64,000 bases of DNA from CAZWCX01 sp964632945. Its GTDB lineage: Bacteria; Planctomycetota; MHYJ01; WSZJ01; CAZWCX01. The notes under the pieces are model-generated. The model was not told the origin of the DNA and searched no databases. It worked only from the letters and a program-made list of their open reading frames with translations. Of this stretch, positions 33,131-42,100 are shown in pieces. The stretch covers positions 3,732 through 67,731 of the forward strand of contig CAZWCX010000026.1 in assembly GCA_964632945.1 (NCBI GenBank), written 5' to 3'. Numbering within the stretch: the first letter of the stretch is position 1; each line of letters begins with the position of its first letter. The position numbers and the translations under genes were made by a program.

Positions 33131-35161
33131 ATGAGCGAGTCCTGGCCGCCGCGCCTCCTGCGGCTGACGCCCGGCAAACGGGTCCTCTTCCTCACCAAGG
33201 ACCTGTCGCTCATCGAGAAGCAACTGTACGACGGCCTCGACCTGCGCATGTCCAACCTGCGCGTCGAGGATCTCCTCGACGACATCAACACCGACTGCAT
33301 GACCCCCGCCTGGGTCTGCTTCGACTACCGCCCGGAGGACATCGCCCGGAACGCCTATGCCGGACTGATGCGCGACGGCCAGCGCGTGTTCCGGGAGCGG
33401 GCCCTGATGGACGGCGGGTTCGAGGTGATCGTCAGCGGCTACCGCAAAGGGACCGGTTCTTCCCGAGAGACCGCCCCGCAATGCGAACGCTGGAGCGGCA
33501 TCCGCCTGATCATCGCCGCATCGTTCGCGCCCATTCACGAGCGCAACAACATCAACCTCGGCCAGGTCATGGGGAATCACGCCCAATTGGCGCGCCTGCA
33601 ATCCGGCGAGGCCATTCCGCTCGAGGAGTTCACGGGGAGCTACGATCCGGTCACCCGACTGATCCTCGAGTCCGGCGGGCTGTTCGAGTTCGCCAAGAAA
33701 CTGCGCAGCGGCGCGATCCGGATCCCCGCCCACGCCGGAGCTCCGCGGCCGATGACCATGGCGGAGAAGATCATCGCCCGGCGTCTGCTCGAGGTCGCTC
33801 CCGGGGCGGCCTTCGTGCAGCCGGGAGACGCCGTGCTGGCGCGGGTCGACGGCGGCTACAGCCACGAGTTCACCACCGCGCAGGTGCACGACTTCCTCAC
33901 GCGCGAATTCGGCCCGGACTATGCGGTCACCAACCCCGACAAGTTTGCGGTGTTCGAGGACCACCTCCTGTATGCCGACGGCGTGGCCCGCATGGCCCCA
34001 TTCGCTCCCAAGATCCAGACGCTGCGGGATCTGCAGCAGGTCTTCCAGCGCCATTCGGGAGTTCGCGACTATTCCGCAAGGGGCGGGATCTCCCCCGGCA
34101 TCTGCCACCAGGTCGCGCGCGAGGACTTCGTCGATCCCGGAGATTTCATTCAGGCGACCGACAGCCACACCTGCATGGGGGGCGGAAACAACGCGCTCAC
34201 CTACGGAGTCGGCGCCACGGAGTATGCCGCGCTGGTCACCTGCGGATATACCTTCGTCAAGGTCCCGGAATCGATCCGCTTCGATCTCGTCGGTGAGCTG
34301 CCGCCGGAATGCACGGCCAAGGACGTGATGCTGCACATCCTGGCCACCTTCGCCAAACGCGAACAAACGCTCAATCGTTCCATGGAGTTCGGGGGGCCCG
34401 GGCTCGCGAGCCTCTCCATGGACGAACGCGCCACGCTGTGCAACATGGCCACCGAGTGCACCGCGCGCACGGGGATCGCCGAGGCGGATGACCGGACGCT
34501 GGACTGGCTGGCCGAGCGCCGGCCCGGCCAGACGCGGGAGCAGATTCGCGCGCGATTCGTGGCTCCCGACCCCGGCGCCGTCTACCACGGCGGCGTGCAC
34601 CGGATCGACCTCGGGGGGATCCGGCCCATGGTCGCCCACCCGGGGGACCCGGACCGGGGAATCCCGAGCGATCCGACCAACGGGGCCACGGTCGAGGAGA
34701 TCGGCCGCGTACCGATCGAGATCGCCTACGGCGGTTCCTGCACGGCCGGCAAGGACGACGACCTCGAATTCTACGTGCGCGTGGTGAAGGACGCCGTCGA
34801 CCATGGCCGCTCGGTCGCGCCGGGCGTTCGCTTTTTCATTCAGTTCGGCAGCGGCAAAGTCGCCGACCTCGCCCGCCGCCGGGGCTGGACGGCGATCTTC
34901 GAGCGCGCCGGCGTTCAGGTCATCCATCCGGGGTGCGGCGCCTGCATCGGCTGCGGCCCCGGCGTAAGCGAGACTCGCGACCAGGTCACCGTCAGCGCCA
35001 TCAACCGCAACTATCAGGGCCGGAGCGGTCCGGGCCGCCTCTATCTGGCGTCCCCCTTGACGGTCGCGGCCTCCGCCTTCGCCGGCTACATCACGGAATA
35101 CCGGCCCGGCATGTTCCAGGTGACCGAGACCGCCGGTTCCGGGTCCGGCCGGCGCGGATAG
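33131..35161 (+). CDS. Aconitase/3-isopropylmalate dehydratase family protein, permuted single chain
   Basis: 676-residue 4Fe-4S hydro-lyase in which the swivel (LeuD-like) domain comes first: DDINTDCMTPAW, GFEVIVSGYRKGTGSSRETAP and RLIIAASFAPIHERNNINLG fall within residues 45-150. The catalytic (LeuC-like) part follows: MTMAEKIIARRLLEV, DGGYSHEFTT, GDFIQATDSHTCMGGGNNAL and SCTAGKDDDLEFY. Cluster cysteines are C348 and C602/C605 in PGCGACIGC. In most aconitases the swivel is C-terminal. The next gene is a LeuB-like dehydrogenase, so isomerisation of isopropylmalate or a close analogue is the best guess; citrate or homocitrate cannot be excluded. Confidence 0.87.
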   Translation: MSESWPPRLLRLTPGKRVLFLTKDLSLIEKQLYDGLDLRMSNLRVEDLLDDINTDCMTPAWVCFDYRPEDIARNAYAGLMRDGQRVFRERALMDGGFEVIVSGYRKGTGSSRETAPQCERWSGIRLIIAASFAPIHERNNINLGQVMGNHAQLARLQSGEAIPLEEFTGSYDPVTRLILESGGLFEFAKKLRSGAIRIPAHAGAPRPMTMAEKIIARRLLEVAPGAAFVQPGDAVLARVDGGYSHEFTTAQVHDFLTREFGPDYAVTNPDKFAVFEDHLLYADGVARMAPFAPKIQTLRDLQQVFQRHSGVRDYSARGGISPGICHQVAREDFVDPGDFIQATDSHTCMGGGNNALTYGVGATEYAALVTCGYTFVKVPESIRFDLVGELPPECTAKDVMLHILATFAKREQTLNRSMEFGGPGLASLSMDERATLCNMATECTARTGIAEADDRTLDWLAERRPGQTREQIRARFVAPDPGAVYHGGVHRIDLGGIRPMVAHPGDPDRGIPSDPTNGATVEEIGRVPIEIAYGGSCTAGKDDDLEFYVRVVKDAVDHGRSVAPGVRFFIQFGSGKVADLARRRGWTAIFERAGVQVIHPGCGACIGCGPGVSETRDQVTVSAINRNYQGRSGPGRLYLASPLTVAASAFAGYITEYRPGMFQVTETAGSGSGRRG

Positions 35162-35279
35162 GTTCTGCTGGACGGAAGGGCCGGTTCCCGCGTACAAATC
35201 CTGGGCTCGTTCGCGCGCGCGGAGTCGGCGCGCCACGGGTCTTGACCCATCACCCTGAAACGGCAATCGAGGACGGTCC

Positions 35280-36335
35280 ATGAAGGCGTACCGGATCGGA
35301 GTGCTTCCCGGGGACGGGATCGGAGAGGAAGTGCTGCGCGAAGGCATGCGCGTCGTCTCGGCCCTGTCCCAGAAGTACGGATTCCGCTACGAAGCGATCC
35401 ACTACCCCTTCGGTGCGGACCACTTCCTCAAGACCGGCGAGATCATCCCCGACAAGGCCTTCGAGGAAATGAAGTCGCTGGATGCGCTCTATCTGGGCGC
35501 CATCGGCGACCCGCGCGTAGAGACCGGAAAGCTCGAACGCGGGATCGTCGGCCGGCTGCGGTGGGAACTCGATCTCTACGTCAACCTGCGTCCCGTCCGG
35601 CTGTACGCCGAACACCTCTGCCCGCTCAAGGGGAAGAAGCCCGCCGACCTGGACATCCTGGTCGTGCGCGAGAATACCGAGGGAATCTACCTGGGCATCG
35701 GCGGCTTCCTGCGCAAGGGGACGGAACACGAGGTCGCCACCCAGGAGACGGTCTACACGCGACGCGGCGTGGAACGGATCATCCGCTACGCATTCGAGGC
35801 CTGCCGCAAGCGCGGCAAGAAGCGCAAGCTCACCCTCGTCGACAAAGCCAACGCGGTCGGCGCCCACGACCTCTGGCGCCGGACCTTCGCGGAGGTGGCC
35901 CGGGAGTACTCCGACATCTCGACCGAGGCGAACTACGTCGACGCCACCTGCATGTGGATGGTCAAGAACCCGGAGTCCTTCGACGTCATCGTGACCGAAA
36001 ACATGTTCGGGGACATCATCACCGACCTGGGGGCCATGCTCCAGGGGGGCATGGGGGTCGCCGCCGGGGGGAACATCCACCCCGGGAAGGTCTCCATGTT
36101 CGAGCCGATCCACGGCTCGGCCCCGAAGCACCGCGGCCGGAACGTCGCCAATCCGCTCGCCGCCATCCTGGCCGGCGGGATGATGCTCGATCACCTGGGC
36201 GAGAGCCGCGCGGCCGCCGCCGTCGAATCGGCGGCGATCCAACTGCTCAATTCCGGCAAGCTCCCCGGACTGGGCACCGACAGCGGTGTGAGCACGCAGA
36301 AGATCGGCGACCTGATGCTGGAGTTGCTGGCCTGA
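35280..36335 (+). CDS. leuB: 3-isopropylmalate dehydrogenase-type decarboxylating dehydrogenase
   Basis: 351-residue isocitrate/isopropylmalate dehydrogenase family member. GVLPGDGIGEEV at the N-terminus, substrate-binding LRWELDLYVNLRPVRLY, ENTEGIYLGIG, catalytic K in LTLVDKANAV, and metal-site VTENMFGDIITDLGAM and FEPIHGSAPKHRG are present. LRWELDLYVNLRP is closer to isopropylmalate than to isocitrate dehydrogenases, and the preceding gene is an isopropylmalate-isomerase-like protein, so leucine biosynthesis is likely. Tartrate or homoisocitrate specificity is possible. ATG at 35280 begins the conserved domain; the 118-bp gap before it contains nothing recognisable. Confidence 0.87.
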   Translation: MKAYRIGVLPGDGIGEEVLREGMRVVSALSQKYGFRYEAIHYPFGADHFLKTGEIIPDKAFEEMKSLDALYLGAIGDPRVETGKLERGIVGRLRWELDLYVNLRPVRLYAEHLCPLKGKKPADLDILVVRENTEGIYLGIGGFLRKGTEHEVATQETVYTRRGVERIIRYAFEACRKRGKKRKLTLVDKANAVGAHDLWRRTFAEVAREYSDISTEANYVDATCMWMVKNPESFDVIVTENMFGDIITDLGAMLQGGMGVAAGGNIHPGKVSMFEPIHGSAPKHRGRNVANPLAAILAGGMMLDHLGESRAAAAVESAAIQLLNSGKLPGLGTDSGVSTQKIGDLMLELLA

Positions 36336-36410
36336 TTCAACGAAACGACTTGCCGCGTGGACGCGCGTCCGGCGGCGTGGAGAGGATCGACTCATCGGAG
36401 GGTTCCGGGA

Positions 36411-36593
36411 ATGGCCAAGAAGGAAAAGGAAATGCTGGTCGTGAAGTCGAAGGTCAAGGACGCCGCCAAGGGGCACAACGTGGCCGGCGACTTCGTGGAC
36501 GGTCTGAGCGAGAAGGTGCATGAGCTGATCGAAGCGGCCTGCAAGCGCGCGGATGCGAACGGCCGCAAGACGATCCGGAAGTCCGATCTGTAA
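36411..36593 (+). CDS. Single-domain histone-fold protein (bacterial histone-like)
   Basis: 60-residue basic protein. After a lysine-rich start (MAKKEKEM) it reads VVKSKVKDAA, GDFVDGLSEKVHELIEAACK and ANGRKTIRKSDL. The order short helix, long central helix, RKT-x-x-x-x-D strand/helix matches a minimal histone fold, and the end resembles the RKT...D ending of archaeal histones and the small bacterial histones known from Bdellovibrio. It probably binds DNA as a dimer. ATG at 36411 has GGAGGG 8 nt upstream; M8 is an alternative. It lies 75 bp after leuB and could share its transcript. Confidence 0.78.
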   Translation: MAKKEKEMLVVKSKVKDAAKGHNVAGDFVDGLSEKVHELIEAACKRADANGRKTIRKSDL

Positions 36594-36618
36594 TCGGGCG
36601 CTCGGAGCCTTTCATGGC

Positions 36619-36666
36619 GGGGAGTCGATCGGGTCGTCCGGTCGGCTCCCCGACGGCTTTCGGGGC
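36619..36666. terminator. Terminator-like hairpins between convergent genes
   Basis: GGGGAG (36619-36624) pairs with CTCCCC (36646-36651), and an overlapping CCCCGA-CGGCTT-TCGGGG hairpin follows (about 36648-36665). They lie between the histone-like gene and the convergent membrane-protein gene. No strong T-run. Confidence 0.35.
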
Positions 36667-36703
36667 CGGGCCGGCCGCGCCGCGAGTGGTGCGGACGCAC
36701 CGG

Positions 36704-37648
36704 TCAGTTCTGCACCGCTTCGGGCGCCGCGACCCCGGTCGTCGTCCGCGCCATCCTCGCCCGCCCGAGCAACCAGGCAAACGCCGCCACCATCCCCACC
36801 ACGGCCCCCAGGCCGATCCACCGGGGATGTACCAGCACCTCCTCGTCGCCGCCTTTGCGCTCCGCGTCCCCACCCGGCAAAGCGCCCTCCGGCGGTTCGG
36901 CTTCCGCCGGCTCGGGTCCTCCGTACACGGGAGGGCTTGCGGGAACCGGGCCGACCGGGTCTCTCACCAGGGAAGCCGGGAGGGCCAGCGCCACCCCCGT
37001 GGACCGGCTGGGCAACGTCCCCCAGTAGAGCGCGCGAAACCGCAGCCAGGACCGCCCCGCGTCGTCCGGAACCGACGAGAAGCCGCTTCCCTCGGCCGGG
37101 GGCTCCGGCTGGAGTTGCAGCACGCCCTGCTGTCGCGCCCACTCGCCGCACAGCGCCGGTTCCCCCGCCAGGTTCTCCGGCACCTGGACCGGCAGGGTCA
37201 CCTGGACCTCCGTCCGGCGCACCGGAAGGTCCCAGGAAGCCGGGCGCCACTGCAACATGCGGATCCCCCGGCGCGCCGGGAGCAGCGGGTGGCCGGGAAA
37301 CCGGTACTCCAACCGCACGGCGTAGCGACTGCCCTCGCGGGTAGGCTCGAGGAAGCGGATCGTGAGGCACTGATCCGAGGCCGGCAGCAGTCGCACCGGG
37401 ATGGCCTCGCCATCCCGAGTCGCCCCGGCGAAGTGGACTTCGAAGCCGCTCTCGAACGGGCCCCACCGCGGGATCCGTGGACGCTCGGCCCGCTCGGTGA
37501 ATTCCAGCAGGTAACCGACCCGGGTCCAGCCATCCTCCTGGAGGGTGACGGCGACCTGCACGCCCGTCACCTCCGGGTCCGGAGACTCCGCCCGCGCCGC
37601 AATCGCGATCGCGATCAGCGCAAGCGCAAGAAACGGACTCCGATCCAT
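36704..37648 (-). CDS. Exported type I membrane protein, unknown
   Basis: 314-residue protein with a signal peptide (RSPFLALALIAIAIAARA), a beta-rich exterior domain of about 220 residues (YLLEFTERAERPRIPRWGPF; LEYRFPGHPLLP), an acidic/proline hinge and one C-terminal membrane helix (WIGLGAVVGMVAAFAWLLG) with a short cytosolic tail. I do not recognise the family; the layout suggests a periplasm-facing anchored domain. The ATG at 37648 gives the signal peptide. It is divergent from the PhoPQ-type hydrolase, whose -35 box lies 3 bp from this start codon. Confidence 0.7.
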   Translation of the reverse strand: MDRSPFLALALIAIAIAARAESPDPEVTGVQVAVTLQEDGWTRVGYLLEFTERAERPRIPRWGPFESGFEVHFAGATRDGEAIPVRLLPASDQCLTIRFLEPTREGSRYAVRLEYRFPGHPLLPARRGIRMLQWRPASWDLPVRRTEVQVTLPVQVPENLAGEPALCGEWARQQGVLQLQPEPPAEGSGFSSVPDDAGRSWLRFRALYWGTLPSRSTGVALALPASLVRDPVGPVPASPPVYGGPEPAEAEPPEGALPGGDAERKGGDEEVLVHPRWIGLGAVVGMVAAFAWLLGRARMARTTTGVAAPEAVQN

Positions 37649-37650
37649 GC

Positions 37651-37680
37651 TTGACCCTGCCGGATGCCGGGACGTACGAT
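37651..37680 (+). promoter_or_regulatory. Sigma-70-type promoter of the PhoPQ-type hydrolase gene
   Basis: TTGACC, 18 bp, TACGAT, followed by a leader of about 75 nt to the ATG at 37763. Confidence 0.62.
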
Positions 37681-37762
37681 GCCGCACTTCATCCTATCTG
37701 CGCCGTTCCGGAAAAGAAAGGATGCGGCGCGGAGCCACAGGCCATCCGAGCGGGAGAGGACC

Positions 37763-39082
37763 ATGCGCGCCCCAGCCGTTCTGCTTCTCTTCGTCCTCCT
37801 GTGCCCGACGTTCGTTCACGCCGACCTGGACGCCTACCTGGCGCGTCCGGAACCGGACTTCCAATGGACGAAAGAATCCGTCCGCCGGATCGGCGGCTGC
37901 GAGGTTCACGACCTCACGCTGGTCAGCCAGACCTGGCGCGGCATCCGCTGGCAACACCGCCTCCGCATCGTTCGGCCGCCCGCGCCCGAGTTTCCCGACC
38001 ACGGAGTCCTGTTCATTTCCGGCGGACGTACCGGCGGCAAGGGAAGCGACTCCGAACTGGGATACTCGACCATGGCCGCGAGCGCGGCGGGCATGACCAT
38101 GGCCATGCTCTACGCCGTCCCCAACCAACCCCTCTTCGACAACCTCGTCGAAGACGACTTGATCGCGCACACCTGCGTGCAGTATCTCGCCTCGAAGGAC
38201 GCGGAATGGCCGCTGCTCTTCCCCATGGTCAAGAGCGCGGTCAAGGCGATGGATGTCGTCTCCGCGTATTCGGAGGCGGCCTGGGGGCGTGCCGTCGACC
38301 GCTTCTTCGTCACCGGCGCCTCGAAGCGCGGCTGGACCACCTGGCTGACCGCGGCGGCGGACCCGCGCGTGCAGGGGATCATGCCGATGGTGTTCGACAA
38401 CCTGAACGTGGCCGTGCAGATGCCGCAGCAGGTCTCCTCGTTCGGCGACTACAGTCGGGAAATCGACGAGTACACCCATCGAGGGCTGCAGGCCGTGATC
38501 GGCACGGAGGACGGGCGCAACCTTGTGAAGATGCTCGATCCGTACCACTATCGCAGCCGGATCCAGGTTCCGAAGCTGATCGTGAACGGGACCAACGATC
38601 CCTATTGGACGATCGACGCCCTCAACCACTACTGGAACGGCCTGTCGGGAGAGAAGGCGGTGATCTACGTCCCCAACGCCGGACACGGCGCGGGAACCGA
38701 ACCCTCCGTGATGACCGCCGGGCTGGCGTTCGTGCGGCGCATCGCGTCCGGACGAACCCTCCCCCGCTTCGAGTGGACGCACGGGAACGAGGGTGGCCGG
38801 CGCGTCCTCACGGTGTCGGCCTCCGAGCCGGTCGCCGCGGTGAGGATCTGGTCGGCCCGCTCCGACACGCGGGATTTCCGCCGGTCGCAGTGGACCGCGC
38901 GGGAGATGTCGGCCGCCGCCGACGTCGGCGCGCCTTCGTGGACGGGGGGCGTGGAAGTCCCGGAGGACGGGTACGTCGCCCTCTTCGCCGAAGTGACGTT
39001 CGTGAATGAGGGACGACCGTTTGCCCTCTCCACGAGCGTGCGGGTGAGCGGCAAGCGCCGGCTGGCCGTCGCGCCGAGGTAG
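37763..39082 (+). CDS. PhoPQ-activated pathogenicity-related family hydrolase, exported
   Basis: 439-residue exported alpha/beta-hydrolase-like protein. Signal peptide RAPAVLLLFVLLCPTFVHA, then the family landmarks VLFISGGRTGGKGS, nucleophile-elbow FVTGASKRGWTTWLTAA, VFDNLNVAVQMPQQ, LIVNGTNDPYWTIDALNHY and VPNAGHGAG (likely catalytic Asp and His). The C-terminal 110 residues form a beta domain. The family is named from Salmonella PqaA; its substrates are unknown. ATG at 37763 has GGGAGAGG upstream. It is common in Planctomycetes and Verrucomicrobia, to my knowledge. It converges on the giant kinase gene with a 24-bp gap. Confidence 0.85.
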   Translation: MRAPAVLLLFVLLCPTFVHADLDAYLARPEPDFQWTKESVRRIGGCEVHDLTLVSQTWRGIRWQHRLRIVRPPAPEFPDHGVLFISGGRTGGKGSDSELGYSTMAASAAGMTMAMLYAVPNQPLFDNLVEDDLIAHTCVQYLASKDAEWPLLFPMVKSAVKAMDVVSAYSEAAWGRAVDRFFVTGASKRGWTTWLTAAADPRVQGIMPMVFDNLNVAVQMPQQVSSFGDYSREIDEYTHRGLQAVIGTEDGRNLVKMLDPYHYRSRIQVPKLIVNGTNDPYWTIDALNHYWNGLSGEKAVIYVPNAGHGAGTEPSVMTAGLAFVRRIASGRTLPRFEWTHGNEGGRRVLTVSASEPVAAVRIWSARSDTRDFRRSQWTAREMSAAADVGAPSWTGGVEVPEDGYVALFAEVTFVNEGRPFALSTSVRVSGKRRLAVAPR

Positions 39083-39106
39083 CGGAGGAGTCGGTCCCCT
39101 CCCCTC

Positions 39107-42100
39107 CTATCGCCGTTCCAGCCGCCGCGCCAATTCCTCGAAGGCCGCAAGCCCGCGAAGGGGTGCGAGATCCTCGTCCGCGCGCAGGAATCCCGCGTCG
39201 TCAAACCCGAACTCGACCGCGCGCTCGAGCGCCGCCAGGGCGCCCTGCCGATGAGACTCCGCGAGACCCGGAGCCAGCGGCGTACCCTGCGCCTCCGGGG
39301 TGGACCGGCCGGTGGACGCCACCGCTTCGACGCAGGCCAGGTTGTAGTGCACCTCGGAGAGAATCGTCCGCAACCAAGGGCGGCTCATCCGCAACCTCCG
39401 CTCCGGCTCGGGCAACCGGTCCAGACTCGCGAACAATTCCGCCAATCCCGCGAGATACCGCTCGCGGGCGCCGGCGTAGTCGCCACCGCGGATCGCCTCG
39501 TGCCCCTCGCCCCACGCGGTGTAGTACCCGGATCCCCGTACCTCCGCGCGCCAGCGGGCATCGTTCGCCTCCGCGCGCGCCCACTCCGCCCGGCTCGGAA
39601 CCGCGGCGGCTCCCGAGTCGAAGGCGTCTGCCGCCTCCGCGAATCGGCCCACCAGGAGCAGGTGCGCGGCAAGGTCGAACCAGGCAGGCGCGTAGCCGAC
39701 CTCGATGGCCGCGCGCAGGTCCAACTCCGCCCGCGCTCGACGGGCGGACGGGTCGCCTCCTCCCCGCACCTCCTCGAGCCGGGACATGCCGACTTCGAGT
39801 CGCGCGCGGGACATCAGGGCCCGGGGATCGCGCGGACTCCGCCGCACGGCCTCCTCCACGTCGGCCAGGGCGCCGAGCATGAGCGCGCCCGGGTCCCCCC
39901 CATGCCGCAGTTCCTCGGCGGCCAACGCATACCCGGTGAGGCCCCGCTGCAGGTGCGGGCGGGAATCCGTTCCCGCTCCGGCGACGGCCCGGTCCAGGTC
40001 GGCCATCGCCGCCCGATACGTCGCGCGCGCATCGATGCGGCGCACCGCCTCCGCATCCCCCCATCGCGTACGCAGGCCGCCGCGACTCAAGTACGCGCTC
40101 CATTCGTCCGGCTGCCGGCGCAAGGACTCATTGAGGTCGCGCAGTCCCCTCTCGAAATGCGGCATCGGGTCCTCTCCCCGCTCCTCGGCCTCGGCGGCAA
40201 GGAACCGGTGGAGCGTGCCCCGATTCTCGTAGGCATGGGGCATTCCCGGATCCACCGCGAGCGCACGGTCGTAATCGGCGAGCGCAAGAACGAAGGCGTC
40301 TCCAGGATCGCGCCCCAGGACGATCCGCGCCACCCCCTGCCGGGTGTGCGCCAGGCCGCGGTCATGAAGGTAGGTCGCGGTGCCGGGTTCACGCGCCAGG
40401 GCCTCCGAATAATCGGCCAGCGCCCGCTCGAAGCAGGCCTCGGCCTCGCGGCCCCGATCCGCGCGAATCTCTCCCAACGCACTCCAGGCGACTCCGCGGC
40501 CGGCCCAGTGTCCCGGCTCCCCGGGCGCACCCCGGATGCCCTCGTCCAACTCCGCCATCGCGGCGGCCATGCCGGGTTCGGGATCGTCCCCCCGCATCGC
40601 GGCCATCTCGGCCCGCCGAACGAGAATTCGTCCGCGACAGTTTCGCGCTCCGGCCAGCAGAGGTTCCCGTAACAGCGCCTCCCGGAAGTCCGCTTCCGCG
40701 GAGGCAAAGCCCGGCTCGGGATCCATGCCCCGGACCGAGTCCGCGAGCGCCAGGCTCATCCACGCCATGCCCCGTCGATAGCGGCCGAGCACGTGGCCGG
40801 GGTCGGCCTCCAGGACCGCGTCCAGGTCCTCGATCGCCCTGCGGAATGCCGACCGGGGATCGCCCCCGCGTCGCTCCTCTTCCCCCCCCAGCATGATGCG
40901 CGTCCACGCGAGGTCGTTCCGCAGCGACAGGTCGCCGCGGCGCATCCGCAGGACCGCCTCGAAGTCCCCAATCGCCCGCATGAGCGATTCCCGCGCGTCG
41001 ACCCCCCGCGCCGACTTTCCCAGGGCCGATGCCAGCGTCGCCTCCGCGCGATACGCGCGGCTGTAGGGGTCCTCCGGCCACTCCCGCAGGGTCCGGTCGA
41101 ACGCGTCGATCGCCTCGTCGAACCGCCCGAGATAGTAAAGCGCAACCCCGGAGACCTTGTGCGCCTTCGGGGTGTCGAGTCCTTCGACCCGACGCAACAC
41201 CTCCTCGTATGCCTCCCCGCCGCCGGCCAGGAGAAGGGCTTCCGCGCGGGCCACGCGGACGAACTCCTCTCCCGGCAAACCGCCCGGAATCGGCGCCGTC
41301 TCCATCCGGCGAAGGTCTTCGAGTCCCTGTTCACGGAGTTCGGCCTGCGTCTCCGTCTCCGGGGGTGCGGGGTGGAAGACCACGTCGGTGACCCAGCGCT
41401 CCGGCAACGGCAGTGAGCGCAGCCGACCGTACCACTCCAGCCGGGCGGCGCCGCGCAGACACCAGACGATGGCGTGATCGGGAGAAACGCGACAGGCGCG
41501 ATCGAAGTCCTCCGCGGCCCGCTTGTCCTCCCCCAGCACCAGTCGAACCCAACCGCGCCAGGCCAGCGCCGGTCCAAAGGCGGGATCGTCTTCGATCATC
41601 CGATCGAGGGTGCCGAGGGGCTGGCGAGCGAGGCTGTTCTGGACTTCCTCGGGGACCTCCCGCGTCCAGATCTCGTGCCAGAACAACATCGCCCGCCCGG
41701 CCACCTCGGCCAGGGCCGCGTCCCGCTGCCGCGCGCGAACGGCGGATTCCACACCGGCCCAGGCGACCAGGATCGCCAGGGCGAGGAGCCCGGCCGCGGC
41801 GGTGCGCAACGTCCGGGGGCGCCGACGGAAAGCGTTCCAGAGGCCGTCCCCCCGTTCACCGACCGCGGCCGTCACCGGCTCACCGCGCAGCCAGCGCCGC
41901 AGGTCCTCGGCCAGGGCCCCGGCGTCCGGGGTTCGCCGCGCCAGATCGCGCTCGAGGGCGCGCAGGCAGATCGCTTCGAGGGCCGGCGGCGTCTCCGGCG
42001 CCCAGCGGGACGGAGGCACGATCTCCGCCTCCAGGACGGCGGCAATCCAGGATACCGTGGTCTCCCCCTGGAACGGCAGGACGCCGGCCAGGATCTCGTA

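Noticed and set aside
32888..35347. Upstream extension of the zinc-ribbon protein across the aconitase gene
   Set aside because: The extension lacks family sequence, crosses two convincing divergent promoters, and lies antisense to a well-defined enzyme.
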